Below are positions 1 to 8,058 of a stretch of 64,000 bases of DNA, one piece after another; positions within the stretch are counted from its first letter, which is position 1, and each line of letters begins with the position of its first letter. A program made the translations under genes and the position numbers. The stretch is taken from contig JASHNQ010000007.1 in NCBI GenBank assembly GCA_030041545.1, positions 1-64,000 on the forward strand, read 5' to 3'. The stretch comes from a candidate division FCPU426 bacterium. GTDB lineage: Bacteria; Oederibacteriota; Muellerivitia; Muellerivitales; Muellerivitaceae. The notes beneath the pieces are model-generated. The model worked only from the letters and a program-made list of their open reading frames with translations, ran no database searches and was not told the DNA's origin.

Positions 1-13
1 ATAGGGGCTCGTT

Positions 14-126
14 GATGACGAAGCAACCTCAGTTTAAATACATTGTTCCAGTGAATCCACCATCCAAGGCTAAAACCGCCCACGAACTGAGGTTGCTTCG
101 CCTCAAAATTCGAGGCTCGCAATGAC
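14..126. repeat. Dispersed palindromic repeat, pair of inverted units
   Basis: Two inverted copies of the unit AACTGAGGTTGCTTCG lie here (reverse orientation at about 19-34, forward at 85-100). The forward copy is followed by CTCGCAATGAC at 116-126. The same unit recurs inside addB (13802-13858) and after addA (about 21126-21250). No gene is visible in 1-343; the stretch holds only this element and the next one. Confidence 0.8.
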
Positions 127-187
127 GACTGAACATAACCGTTATTAAACAATCAATTTCTTTTTAAACCGAGGGATTTAAGTATAT

Positions 188-288
188 AAATCCCTTTGAA
201 AAAGGGGGGCAGGGGGGTATTAGCCGTCGTGAAACCATCCGCGAAAGGCTAACTTCCCCTTAATCCCCCTCTTTCAGAGGGGGAGGTA
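188..288. repeat. C/G-run hairpin repeat
   Basis: Two short hairpins built from TCCCTTT-GAA-AAAGGG (about 191-209) and CCCCCTC-TTTC-AGAGGGGG (about 265-284) flank a unique core. It resembles intergenic palindromes seen in many genomes. It may fold in RNA at the 3' side of hldD, but it lacks a clean U-tract, so I do not call it a terminator. Confidence 0.6.
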
Positions 289-343
289 TTTTTTAACCGC
301 CAACTTCGCAGTGGGTTTGTTAAGTGCATAGTTCCGTAAAAAT

Positions 344-1306
344 TTAAGTGTTTTTTCTTTTCTGAAGCCAATCCACATACTTTTTAATGCCTTCCTCAAT
401 CGGCAAAAATGTTTCTTGATAACCTGCTTGACGCATCTTCCCCATATCCGCTTGTGTGAAATACTGGTAACCCGCGCGGAACTTCTCCGGCGTGTCCACC
501 CACTCGATTTTTTGCTCTAGCCCAAGGGCCTTGAAAAGCGCCTTGGAAACATCCAGGAAGGTGCGGGCGCTCCCCGTGCCGCAGTTGTAGATACCCGGGG
601 GAGGGTTTTTTTCCAGGCAGAAGAGGCACAATTTGACGATGTCGTCCACGAAGATGAAGTCCCGTTTCTGCTCGCCGTCCTTGGTCCCTTCCTTGTGGGA
701 GCGGAAGAGGGTCTGCTTGCCCGTTTTTAAAATTTCGTGGAAGCCGTGGAAGATCGGCGAGGCCATTCGGCCCTTGTGGTTCTCGTCCATGCCGTAAACA
801 TTGAAGAATTTCAGGCCGTACCAGCGGGGCGGCGCGGCTTTTTGCCCCAGGGCCCAAAGGTCGAACTCGTGCTTGCTCCTGCCGTAAACGTTCAGGGGTT
901 TGTACTTGGGGATGTCCTTATGGTCGTCCGAATAGCCCTCCTCGCCCTTGCCGTAAGTGGCGCCGCTGGAGGCGTAAATGAGGGGAATCTTCTTTTCGGC
1001 GCACCACCGCCAGACGGCCTTGGTGTAGTCGGTGTTCATTTTCCACATATAGGCCTGGTCGTGGTTGCCCGTGTCGGTGCAGGCGCCCAGGTGGAGGACC
1101 GCCGTGACGGCTTGAAGACGGGGAAGTTCCGCCAATAATTTCTCGCGGTCGATGAAAGGAATCGAGTCCAGCCCCTTCACGCAGGAACGGGTATCGCGGT
1201 AATCGGGCTTGTCGGAAAGAAGGAAGTTTTTTTGCCCTTTCTCCAGGAGGGTATGGGCCAGGCGGGCGCCGATAAAGCCGTAGGCGCCGGTTAAAAGCAA
1301 AGTCAT
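344..1306 (-). CDS. hldD: ADP-L-glycero-D-manno-heptose 6-epimerase
   Basis: The 320-residue protein is a short-chain dehydrogenase/epimerase that inverts C6 of ADP-D-glycero-D-manno-heptose to give the L,D form used in LPS inner core. Visible motifs are the NADP-binding TGAYGFIG near residues 6-13, GACTDT (75-80), YASSGATYG (111-119), the catalytic Tyr141-x3-Lys145 (YGRSK), and the HldD-typical FFNVYG with HKGRMAS (168-183). Length matches the family (about 310-330). A ribosome site AAGGAA precedes the ATG. It implies a heptose-containing LPS and so a Gram-negative envelope. No other heptose genes are adjacent. Confidence 0.95.
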   Translation of the reverse strand: MTLLLTGAYGFIGARLAHTLLEKGQKNFLLSDKPDYRDTRSCVKGLDSIPFIDREKLLAELPRLQAVTAVLHLGACTDTGNHDQAYMWKMNTDYTKAVWRWCAEKKIPLIYASSGATYGKGEEGYSDDHKDIPKYKPLNVYGRSKHEFDLWALGQKAAPPRWYGLKFFNVYGMDENHKGRMASPIFHGFHEILKTGKQTLFRSHKEGTKDGEQKRDFIFVDDIVKLCLFCLEKNPPPGIYNCGTGSARTFLDVSKALFKALGLEQKIEWVDTPEKFRAGYQYFTQADMGKMRQAGYQETFLPIEEGIKKYVDWLQKRKNT

Positions 1307-1316
1307 TCAGATTCCT

Positions 1317-1556
1317 TTATTTTGAGGATTTGGTATCGAACTCCACGTCGCTTTTCCCGATAGTGCCGACGCTGACATTGTCCGATTTGGATTTCCCACC
1401 CTTGGACTTTTTCCCTTTGCGCGAGCCCTTATGCCCTTTTTTCCCCTTTTTACCGCTTTCCGCGGTGTGCTTGGACCGGGCCCAGGCCGTGGAGGATGAA
1501 AAAACGGGGAAAAAAGCCATGCCAGCCACCAGGAAAGCCAAAATCCATTTTTTCAT
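1317..1556 (-). CDS. Small Lys/Gly-rich secreted protein
   Basis: The 79-residue product starts with a clear signal peptide (MKK, hydrophobic core, cleavage likely after AWA near residue 26). The mature part is dominated by Lys, Gly and Ser (repeats of KKGKKG and KGGKSK) and ends in a mixed-charge tail. I do not recognise a family. The strong positive charge would suit binding to DNA, LPS or peptidoglycan, but that is inference. It lies 10 bp upstream of hldD on the same strand and could be co-transcribed with it. The long antisense frame over it lacks family features. Confidence 0.7.
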   Translation of the reverse strand: MKKWILAFLVAGMAFFPVFSSSTAWARSKHTAESGKKGKKGHKGSRKGKKSKGGKSKSDNVSVGTIGKSDVEFDTKSSK

Positions 1557-1631
1557 CCGGGACCTCCTTGGAACGGAAAGGGCATATTATTGCACAGAGG
1601 AAGAACATTATGAATTTTGAATGAAGGTTAT

Positions 1632-1656
1632 TTTTCAGCCGGTATTCGGCTGAAAA
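1632..1656 (-). terminator. Hairpin terminator after thiO
   Basis: A perfect 10-bp stem TTTTCAGCCG / CGGCTGAAAA with a 5-nt loop lies 18 bp beyond the thiO stop. In either direction it ends in a short T-run, so it may act bidirectionally. AT-rich inverted sequences (ATTCATAATTCAAAAT type) flank it. Confidence 0.65.
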
Positions 1657-1673
1657 TTTCCACCATTCATAAT

Positions 1674-2861
1674 TCAAAATTGGGGTTGGGAATGGGGCGA
1701 ACGGTCCAGGGCAAAGGGGGACAAATCCAGGGCGGGCCTTTCGCCTAGAACCAACTGGGACATGAGAAGACCCGTGATGGCCGAAAGCAGGATGCCGTGC
1801 GTGAAATGCCCCGTGGCCCAAAACAGGCCCTCCCTTCCCGGCACCCGGCCTAAGTAGGGCCAGCCGTCCATTGAGCCGGGCCGCAAGCCGGCCCAGGTAT
1901 CCTCGATGAGCTGTTGGGAAAGGCCCGGCAGCACCTTGGCCGCGCCGGATTTCAGCTTTTCCATGCCTTGGGACGTGGTGGCCTTCTCAAAACCCGCGTC
2001 TTCCAAGGTGCTTCCAACGTAGATATGGCCGTCCACGCGCGGCACCAGGTAGGTAAAGGCTTTTTGGAGGCCGGTGAAAAGGATGTGGCGAAGGGTTCCT
2101 GGCGCCGCCCGGTACATGACCACCTGTCCCCGGAAGGGTTTAGCCGCCAGACGCAGGCCCAGCTTTTCCGCCAAAGAGCCGGACCAGGCCCCGGCCGCCA
2201 CCACCACCGCGTCCCCTTCCCGAAGGCCCCGGGGGGTCCGCACCCCCGTCACTTGGCGTCCCTTGAGGACGAAATCCTCCACAGGTTCCAACTCCCCCAG
2301 CTCCGCTTGACCTTTTTGAAGCACTTGGAGTAGGGCCCGGGTCAGGCGGGGCGGGCGCACCTGCCGGGTTTCCTTGAGATAAAAGGCCGACCGGATGCGG
2401 GACGAAAGTCCCGGCTCCTTTTGGACGGTTTGGGAAGGGGTCAGCCATTCCCCGGAGTGACCGAAGGTCTTTAGGTTACCTTCCATGCGGCGGATGGCGG
2501 TTTCCTCCTCCTCGGTGAAGGCCAGGTCCAGGCTTCCCGAACCCAGCAGTTGGGGGTCCACGCCGCTTTCCTTCTTGAGCCGCGCGGTCCATTCGGGAAA
2601 TAATTCGTAGGATTTCTTGCAGAGGCTGAAAAAGGCGCCGCCCACTCCCGAGGCGCCGCGAAGGTCCAGGTAACCGGCGCCGGCCCAGGAGGCTTCGCGC
2701 GCGAAGGGGCCTTGGTCCAGCACCACGGGCGTTAAGCCCCGGCGCAGGCAGTGCTCGGCGATGGAAAGTCCGATCACGCCCCCCCCCACGATGATGACGC
2801 GATGAGCCAAGGGTATTCCTTGAACAACCGTATTGAAGAAAGCAGTCATTATAACCACCAT
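1674..2861 (-). CDS. thiO: Glycine oxidase (FAD-dependent amine oxidase), ThiO type
   Basis: The protein has the DAO fold: the dinucleotide-binding motif IIVGGGVIGLS (about 23-33), the early FAD-contact segment ending in the ThiO-like REASWAGAGYL, and the C-terminal WAGLRPGSMDGWPYLGR and GHFTHGILLS stretches where ThiO enzymes bind substrate and FAD. ThiO oxidises glycine to the imine (dehydroglycine) used for the thiazole of thiamine. At up to 395 residues it is of family length. The first ATG gives a short unrelated leader; the in-frame ATG at 2849 is an equally good start. No other thiamine gene or TPP riboswitch is seen nearby, so a generic DAO-type deaminase remains possible. Confidence 0.8.
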   Translation of the reverse strand: MVVIMTAFFNTVVQGIPLAHRVIIVGGGVIGLSIAEHCLRRGLTPVVLDQGPFAREASWAGAGYLDLRGASGVGGAFFSLCKKSYELFPEWTARLKKESGVDPQLLGSGSLDLAFTEEEETAIRRMEGNLKTFGHSGEWLTPSQTVQKEPGLSSRIRSAFYLKETRQVRPPRLTRALLQVLQKGQAELGELEPVEDFVLKGRQVTGVRTPRGLREGDAVVVAAGAWSGSLAEKLGLRLAAKPFRGQVVMYRAAPGTLRHILFTGLQKAFTYLVPRVDGHIYVGSTLEDAGFEKATTSQGMEKLKSGAAKVLPGLSQQLIEDTWAGLRPGSMDGWPYLGRVPGREGLFWATGHFTHGILLSAITGLLMSQLVLGERPALDLSPFALDRSPHSQPQF

Positions 2862-2891
2862 CCCTTAGGGAAGCCCTCCCCAAGGGACGAC

Positions 2892-2928
2892 AAAATAAAA
2901 AAGCCTTCCCCCGGGCGGAGGAAGGCTT
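2892..2928 (-). terminator. Rho-independent terminator
   Basis: A 9-bp stem (AAGCCTTCC at 2901-2909 with GGAAGGCTT at 2920-2928) is followed on the minus strand by a T-rich tract (2892-2900). It lies 24 bp beyond the stop of the NTF2-like gene and insulates thiO from it. Confidence 0.85.
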
Positions 2929-2952
2929 GGAACGGCTAACGAAGGAGATGGC

Positions 2953-3663
2953 TTAAGGGTTCGTCCCGGTACCGGCATTGGCAGGGGTGATCGATCCGGC
3001 TACGGGGGTCGTAGCGGTGGCGGGAGCGGCGGAAGCGTCCGAGGCGGCAGGCGCCGTGGAGGCGTCGGTGGAAGCGGCCGGTGCGGCGGAACCCGCTGGA
3101 GGCTGCAGGAAGGCGTAGGGCCTCACCAGCAGGGCCTCCCATTTTTTGCCCGTGCGGTTCACCATGACGGCGAACAGGTGCAGCTTCATGGGGTCGGCGT
3201 CGGTGCCATCGGGCTTTTTCATGCCCGTCACCGTGGAGGTGCAGTCCACCAGGGCGATGTTGGGCATGGGATAGAATCGGATGTTGAAATCATCGAAGGC
3301 CTGCTGGGTTCCCTTGAGGGGGCCGGACAGGTCGGCTTCGGCCACTTTTTCCACTCCCCTCCGGCCTTTGCCTTCCATGCCCATAGGGTTGATGACGGAG
3401 GAATCGGGTGTGAAGTGGGAGGCCACGGCCTTGGCGTCGCCCGCGGCCCAGGCCTCGGAGACTTCCTCAAAGGCCTTTTTGATGCCGTCCTCGTCGCCCT
3501 TGGGGGCCTTGGCCTTCGGAGAGGCCGGCGCCGCGGCAGCGGATTGGTCCGCCGGCGCCGCGGCTTGGTCTGCGGCATTCGCCGGCGCGGCCGTCTGGTC
3601 TTGGGCCATTAAGGGCGTGGCGAACAAAAACACCATTCCAACAACAGAGGAAAGTTTCTTCAT
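2953..3663 (-). CDS. Secreted NTF2-like (SnoaL/DUF4440-type) protein with Ala/Pro-rich arms
   Basis: I place the start at the ATG at 3663, which begins a good signal peptide (MKKLSSVVGMVFLFATPLMAQ) behind GGGAG; the longer frame upstream is not needed. The 236 residues contain an Ala/Pro/Gln-rich linker, then a cone-shaped NTF2-like domain (from about residue 55) with the typical AWAAGDAKAVASHFTPDSSV helix-turn, then a second Ala/Thr/Ser-rich low-complexity tail. Such domains bind small ligands or carry varied enzyme activities; no substrate can be named. It is probably exported to the periplasm. It is divergently oriented to the glycoside hydrolase. Confidence 0.7.
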   Translation of the reverse strand: MKKLSSVVGMVFLFATPLMAQDQTAAPANAADQAAAPADQSAAAAPASPKAKAPKGDEDGIKKAFEEVSEAWAAGDAKAVASHFTPDSSVINPMGMEGKGRRGVEKVAEADLSGPLKGTQQAFDDFNIRFYPMPNIALVDCTSTVTGMKKPDGTDADPMKLHLFAVMVNRTGKKWEALLVRPYAFLQPPAGSAAPAASTDASTAPAASDASAAPATATTPVAGSITPANAGTGTNP

Positions 3664-3939
3664 AAAATTTTCTCCCTTTCGTGATTTCCGGAGCCGTTTA
3701 TGGAGCGAAGTTCCAAAACCCAAGGGCGCCGGAGAAAGACATTATGCCGGTCTTCCTTCGAGTTTTAAGGAAGCTGGAACGGCACCGATTTAATCCAAAA
3801 TTCTCTTATGAGAATCGGCACATTATCCATTCCCCCTCCCGCGGGGTCAACGCCGCTAATCCAACCAACGGGCTTGCTCCTTTTGGCGGGACGTTGTAGT
3901 GTTTTCATTCCAGTTCATGGATTACCTTGGAGGAATCCC
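3664..3939. promoter_or_regulatory. Divergent intergenic region with a short palindrome
   Basis: This 276-bp region separates two divergent genes for exported proteins and must hold both promoters. The near-perfect palindrome TTCTCTTATGAGAA (3801-3814) is a candidate operator. No ribosomal, tRNA or riboswitch structure is recognisable. Confidence 0.35.
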
Positions 3940-5841
3940 ATGCGTAAATCTTTAACCCTGCTTTTTCTTTTCCTGTTTTTCCCTTCGGTTCCACCGGCCC
4001 CAGGGGCTTCCTCCGATTTCTTTACGGTTTTTTGGAAGGACGGCAAGGCTTGGTTCCGTTCCCCCTTCCACCGCCCCTTCCTCTCCATGGGCGTCAACGC
4101 CATCGGCGACCAGTCCTACCGCGCGCCCAACGACGATTACTACAACCCGGTGAAGAACCAGTACGACGGAAACAAGAAAGCCTGGATGAAGGGCGTCTTC
4201 ATCCGCCTCAAGAAGTGGCATTTCAACACTATCGGCAGTTGGTCGGACGGGGACCTGACGACCCAAAAATACCCCTACACGCCCATGCTGTATATCGCCC
4301 GGGGGAGCCAATGGGATGACGTGCTTCTTTCAGTCTTCACGGACGATTTTGAGGCGCGCGTGAGGGAAAACGCCCGCCAGGCGGCGAAAACCAAGGACGA
4401 TCCCTACCTGGTCGGCTACTTCCTGGACAACGAACTGCCCTGGTGGGGGGACCACGGGTGGAACGCGCCGGGCCAGAAAACCCTGCTGGAAAAATACGCC
4501 CTGATCGGCGTGGACAATCCGAACAAGGCCGCCCTGGAGAAATTCTTCGAGGACCGGTACAACAACGACATCGACGACTTCAATAAGGCCTGGGGCCAAA
4601 ACCTGAAATCCTTCGAGGAGATGGAGGGACCCGTGACCCTGGCGGTGCGCACCCGCAAGCAGAAAGCCGAGGCGGAGGCCTGGGCGGGCGTGGTGGCGGA
4701 GCGTTATTTCGCCGTGACTACCCAGGCCCTCCGCGCCGTGGACCCCAACCATCTCATCCTGGGCGCGCGCTTCGCGGGGGAGACCCCCTGGGACGTGGTG
4801 TCGGCCTGCGGCCGCTATTGCGACGTGGTGTCGGTGAACCATTACGCGAAATCCGGCGACATCGACCAGAGTTTCCTCGACAACGTCTACGCCAAGACCC
4901 AGAAACCCGTGCTCATCACTGAATATTCCTTCAGCGCCATGGAAAACCAGAGCGGCGATCCCAACACCCACGGAGCCGACGTCGCGGTTCCCACCCAAAA
5001 GGACCGCGTGGAGCATTTTAACCGCTACACCCACGAGGCCCTAAGCCTGCCCTATATTGTGGGGCTGCACTGGTTCGAGTGGGCGGACGAGTCCCCCCAG
5101 GGGCGGTTTGACGGAGAGGACTGCGACTACGGCTTGGTGGACATCCACGACCACGAGTACAGGCTTCTCGCCCAAGCCCAGGCTAAGATGAACCTCATCG
5201 CGGCTTCCCTGCACGAAAAATCGCAGGTTCCCCTGCCCCAAAGTTTCAAGGAACAGGGGGGGCCGGACTACCGCCGGGCCGAGCCCGGAGCGGTGGTGCC
5301 GCCCCAAAGGGCCTACCTACGGGTCGACAAGACCGCCCATGTGGACACCTGGGGCGACGGCGCGGAGGGGGGCAAGGCCGTGGCCGACACCACCACGGGC
5401 GCCATCGTATTGGACTTCCAAACGGGCACGGGCTGGGGCTGTGGGGCCTCGGTACCCTCCAACGTCCCGCCCCTGGTGGCGCCGGGCGTGGTGGATTTGC
5501 GCGGTTACAACTATTTCGACTTCAAGGCCTACGTGCCCAAGGATGTCACCTTCACGGTTTATATGGACGATTCAGGGGCCGCCGAGCCGGGCATGGCCCG
5601 ATACGACGGCGTCAACGGTGCGGACGGCGAATCCTACGCTTTCCCCCCTTTTGAGGGCACGGGAAAGTGGGAAGACTACCGCGTGGACCTGTCGGAACTG
5701 GAGCGCCGCAAGGAATGGGGCAACCAGCATGGGAACAATATCCTGGACCTGCAGGCCCTGGCCGGCGTGGAGTTTTATATCCCCGGCAACCAGGGCGCGG
5801 GGCGCATGTTGGTGAAGGACCTGGAGTTTAGGGTACGTTGA
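3940..5841 (+). CDS. Secreted glycoside hydrolase, clan GH-A fold (agarase/GH42-like), with C-terminal beta-sandwich
   Basis: The start ATG at 3940 follows GGAGG (3929-3933) and opens a signal peptide (about residues 1-23). Residues 30-460 look like a (beta/alpha)8 glycosidase. The likely acid/base is Glu165 in FLDNELPWW (Asn-Glu at the end of strand 4), and the likely nucleophile is Glu328 in VLITEYSF. WFEWADESPQGRFDGEDCDYG further on lines the active site. Residues about 500-633 form a separate beta-rich domain (VDLRGYNYFDFKAYV and following) like carbohydrate-binding sandwiches. It would act in the periplasm or outside on a polysaccharide. I cannot assign the GH family or substrate; agarase-like GH50/GH86 and GH42 are the closest by motif. 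Confidence 0.75.
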   Translation: MRKSLTLLFLFLFFPSVPPAPGASSDFFTVFWKDGKAWFRSPFHRPFLSMGVNAIGDQSYRAPNDDYYNPVKNQYDGNKKAWMKGVFIRLKKWHFNTIGSWSDGDLTTQKYPYTPMLYIARGSQWDDVLLSVFTDDFEARVRENARQAAKTKDDPYLVGYFLDNELPWWGDHGWNAPGQKTLLEKYALIGVDNPNKAALEKFFEDRYNNDIDDFNKAWGQNLKSFEEMEGPVTLAVRTRKQKAEAEAWAGVVAERYFAVTTQALRAVDPNHLILGARFAGETPWDVVSACGRYCDVVSVNHYAKSGDIDQSFLDNVYAKTQKPVLITEYSFSAMENQSGDPNTHGADVAVPTQKDRVEHFNRYTHEALSLPYIVGLHWFEWADESPQGRFDGEDCDYGLVDIHDHEYRLLAQAQAKMNLIAASLHEKSQVPLPQSFKEQGGPDYRRAEPGAVVPPQRAYLRVDKTAHVDTWGDGAEGGKAVADTTTGAIVLDFQTGTGWGCGASVPSNVPPLVAPGVVDLRGYNYFDFKAYVPKDVTFTVYMDDSGAAEPGMARYDGVNGADGESYAFPPFEGTGKWEDYRVDLSELERRKEWGNQHGNNILDLQALAGVEFYIPGNQGAGRMLVKDLEFRVR

Positions 5842-5853
5842 CAAGCTCCCGAA

Positions 5854-5876
5854 CTTGATATCATAATGATATCAAG
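5854..5876. promoter_or_regulatory. Palindromic operator of the toxin-antitoxin pair
   Basis: A perfect 11-bp inverted repeat CTTGATATCAT / ATGATATCAAG with one central base (5865) lies 24 bp before the antitoxin ATG. Ribbon-helix-helix antitoxins of the FitA/VapB type bind such sites with their toxin to repress their own operon. Confidence 0.75.
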
Positions 5877-5899
5877 TGATTGAATTCGGGGAGGCCCCT

Positions 5900-6127
5900 A
5901 TGGCTCAATTTCTAGTTCGGGATTTAGACAAGAAATTAATGAATCGGCTTAAGAAACGCGCCGAGGCGGATGGAAAATCCCTCCAGGCGGAGGTCAAAGC
6001 CATTTTAGAGGAAGCCGCAAAAGTGTATCCGGAAGATTTCTTGGAATGGGCCCGTAGTTTCCGGGGCAAATTGAGTCCCCAGACCTCGGATAGCGCGGAA
6101 TTAATACGGGAAGACCGCGACCGTTGA
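5900..6127 (+). CDS. FitA/VapB-type ribbon-helix-helix antitoxin
   Basis: The 75-residue protein (start at 5900 behind GGGGAG) has an Arc-type fold: an N-terminal strand MAQFLVRDLDKK, then two helices with the FitA-like signature RLKKRAEADGKSLQAEVKAILEEA. The C-terminal tail would wrap the PIN toxin. The toxin gene overlaps by 4 bases (TTGA), the usual coupling in these modules. The perfect palindrome just upstream is the likely autoregulatory site. Confidence 0.85.
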   Translation: MAQFLVRDLDKKLMNRLKKRAEADGKSLQAEVKAILEEAAKVYPEDFLEWARSFRGKLSPQTSDSAELIREDRDR

Positions 6128-6549
6128 GCACCTTGGTGATGGATGCAAGCGTCGCCATGAAGGTTTTCATGAGGGAACCCCTGGCGGAGGCAGCTGAGGC
6201 CGCTTTTTTGCCGCCCCATCACCTTCATGCGCCGGATTTTTTCATTTTGGAAATCCATAACGCCCTTCTCAAAAAGGAGCGCCGCAAGGAAATGACAGCT
6301 TCACAGGCGGAGGAAGCCCGGTCATCCCTTCAAGGTTTACCCGTCCAATATCATCCTTTCGATTTCCTGCTTAAAGCGGCCTATCTTGCCGCCCGTGAGG
6401 CGGGATGCAGCCTGTATGACGGCCTTTATCTCGAACTGGCCCTGCGCTTGGATTGCCAAGTGGTGACCGCCGACCGGCGGCTTTACAACAACCTATCCAA
6501 CAGCCCGTTTTCCAAGCACATCCTTTGGGTGGAAGATTTATCTGCGTGA
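6124..6549 (+). CDS. PIN-domain ribonuclease toxin (VapC/FitB type)
   Basis: This 141-residue PIN protein starts at TTG 6124, inside the antitoxin stop. The acidic active-site set is present: Asp7 (VMDASV), Glu43 (FILEIHN), Asp99 (SLYDGLYLELA) and Asp117 (VVTADRRL). Members cleave tRNA or rRNA when freed from antitoxin. The module sits between a glycoside hydrolase and a trmO fragment, which suggests it arrived by transfer. Confidence 0.85.
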   Translation: MSTLVMDASVAMKVFMREPLAEAAEAAFLPPHHLHAPDFFILEIHNALLKKERRKEMTASQAEEARSSLQGLPVQYHPFDFLLKAAYLAAREAGCSLYDGLYLELALRLDCQVVTADRRLYNNLSNSPFSKHILWVEDLSA

Positions 6550-6737
6550 TGGTCATGACGCTGTTGAAGCGGAAGGGAAATGTCCTTTGGGTGGAAGGGC
6601 TGGATGTCTGGGAGGGAACGCCGGTGCTGGATGTCAAACCCTATACCAAGCGGGAAATCCAAGGCTACCGCCTTCCCGCCTGGGTGAAGAGACTGGACGC
6701 TCTGGAAACCGATTCCCTCCGTAAATACGGAACTTGA
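6549..6737 (+). pseudogene. C-terminal fragment of TrmO (tRNA m6t6A37 methyltransferase)
   Basis: This 62-residue frame begins at an ATG overlapping the toxin stop (TGATG). It reads NVLWVEGLDVWEGTPVLDVK and continues PYTKREIQGYRLPAWVKRL, which matches the C-terminal part of TrmO/YaeB proteins (their GTPVLDIKPY motif). The N-terminal SAM-binding barrel of TrmO is absent upstream. It could still be translated by coupling to the toxin but cannot be an active methyltransferase. The assignment rests on that one motif block. Confidence 0.6.
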
Positions 6738-6752
6738 AACGCAAATGGAACC

Positions 6753-6841
6753 ACAAAGGGCACCAAGAAAGACTGAGATTTTTGAGACTCAAAATTCCTC
6801 TCCCTTTTTTGTTGTAGTGCCCTTTGTGCCTTGGTGGTTCA
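6753..6841. repeat. Inverted CACAAAGGGCAC repeat
   Basis: The arms GGAACCACAAAGGGCACC and, inverted, TGCCCTTTGTGCCTTGGTGG flank an AT-rich core between two convergent genes. Similar arm sequences occur after yedK (about 61853-61945) and after queD (about 62444-62515). I interpret it as a dispersed intergenic palindrome that may serve as a transcription end. Confidence 0.55.
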
Positions 6842-6851
6842 AAAAGTCTGG

Positions 6852-7796
6852 TTATTCGGGGATGAAGGTCTCCTCCACCCTCCACACGACCTTGACGGCC
6901 TTCTTGCGCGGCTTCAAGCGCAGTTCCACGGTAAGGTCGTCGTCGAAGAAATCCTTGATCAAGACTGGCCGGGGGCTTTGCAGCAGGTAAGCGCGGGGCT
7001 GGGCCATGATCTGTTCGGGGAAATCCAACTCCACTTTCACGGCTTTTTGGACGACCATGGGGACGTGGGTGACGCCTTCCCCGCGAAGGGCCGCCACCCG
7101 GTGGAAGCCATTGGCCAGGACCACCCGGTTTCCGGCCATATAGGCGTTCAAGGGGGCGGCGCCGAAGCCGACAAAGAGGGTCATGGTCTCGACCGGCTGG
7201 CCCGAGGGGGAAACCGCTAGGTCAGCCTCGGATAACGGCTTGGATACCCCGCCCAGGAAGCGGAGGTCGGGGCTGCGGCTGCAGAAGGTCACCTGGTTGG
7301 GACCGGATTGGAGCGTCTTGACTTCCGCCGTTTCGGTGGCGGGCGCGAGGCAAAACTCCAGCAGGTCCTCGACCTTTTTGCCGGGAATCCGCTTGCGCAG
7401 ATCGTCCACGTAGTCCAGGTGGACCTCCCGCTGGGGCGCGATCAGCTTGTCGATTTCCACGACCTTGAAAACCGCGGGCACCGCCGAAAAGGTCTCGCGG
7501 AATAAATGGCCTTGCCGCAGTTCCTCCAGTCGGGGAAGGACCGAGGCCGGGGGGTCGGCGAGGGAAATGCCGTCGGCTAGCCCGGCTTCGGATTGGGAGA
7601 GGTCGGCCATTTTCTCGGAGGCGATGCGCCAGGCGCGGGTGATGGCCGTCAGGTTGGCGGCATCCTCGGGGACGCAGATTTGGCGGACCATGGCCTTGAG
7701 CGCATTGAGGGACATGGTGCTCATCAAGAACCGGTAACGCAAAAAATCCTGGCTGGGCGCTGTCAAGGGACGCTCCTTAAGTTTTTCCTGTATCAT
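6852..7796 (-). CDS. Uncharacterised protein with ParB-like motif
   Basis: The family is not recognised. The likely start is the ATG at 7796 (314 residues); a GTG start at 7829 is possible. The C-terminal half contains VVLANGFHRVAALRGEGVTHVPMVV, which resembles the nucleotide-binding GxHR/DGxHR box of ParB/Srx-fold proteins, set after a stretch that ends in LNAYMAGN. The N-terminal half (about 1-120) is helical and the far C-terminus is beta-rich and basic. There is no signal peptide or membrane segment, so it is cytoplasmic. It stands alone, convergent to the toxin module. Confidence 0.5.
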   Translation of the reverse strand: MIQEKLKERPLTAPSQDFLRYRFLMSTMSLNALKAMVRQICVPEDAANLTAITRAWRIASEKMADLSQSEAGLADGISLADPPASVLPRLEELRQGHLFRETFSAVPAVFKVVEIDKLIAPQREVHLDYVDDLRKRIPGKKVEDLLEFCLAPATETAEVKTLQSGPNQVTFCSRSPDLRFLGGVSKPLSEADLAVSPSGQPVETMTLFVGFGAAPLNAYMAGNRVVLANGFHRVAALRGEGVTHVPMVVQKAVKVELDFPEQIMAQPRAYLLQSPRPVLIKDFFDDDLTVELRLKPRKKAVKVVWRVEETFIPE

Positions 7797-7846
7797 TCTA
7801 GCAGGCCACTGAAAAACGAAAATAATCACTTTTGATGCAGCTTGCT

Positions 7847-7875
7847 ATACCCAAATTCCTGTGGAATTTGGGTAT
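7847..7875. repeat. Perfect 13-bp palindrome
   Basis: ATACCCAAATTCC (7847-7859) pairs with GGAATTTGGGTAT (7863-7875) around a 3-nt loop. It lies between the ParB-like gene and the autotransporter. It could be a regulator site or an RNA hairpin; it lacks a T-run. Confidence 0.6.
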
Positions 7876-8027
7876 CTTGAAACGTTCGAGCCGGGAAATT
7901 TACCTTTGGAATAATCCCCTAGAAACCGGGTGTCGGAGAAAGGGCCGGAACCGGGGAAAAGGATGGTGTTGGAAAAAAATATCCTTCGGCATGCCCCAAG
8001 AAACCTGGAAGTTGGTATTCTTTAAGA

Positions 8028-8058
8028 GGCTTGGGAGGCTCCCTCCCGAGCCTTTTTT
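8028..8058 (+). terminator. Strong terminator hairpin ahead of the autotransporter
   Basis: An 11-bp stem (GGCTTGGGAGG with CCTCCCGAGCC) and a 3-nt loop are followed directly by six T. It reads on the plus strand and ends only 27 bp before the autotransporter ATG. Nothing upstream (7876-8027) is a convincing gene, so the hairpin may end a small RNA or act as an attenuator. Confidence 0.75.

Noticed and set aside
1-343. CRISPR array
   Set aside because: The repeats are few, inverted and of unequal spacing, with no regular direct repeats or cas genes anywhere in the window.
1674-2861. TPP riboswitch near thiO
   Set aside because: I looked for the CUGAGA and ACCUGAUCUGG-type core on the minus strand upstream and did not see it.
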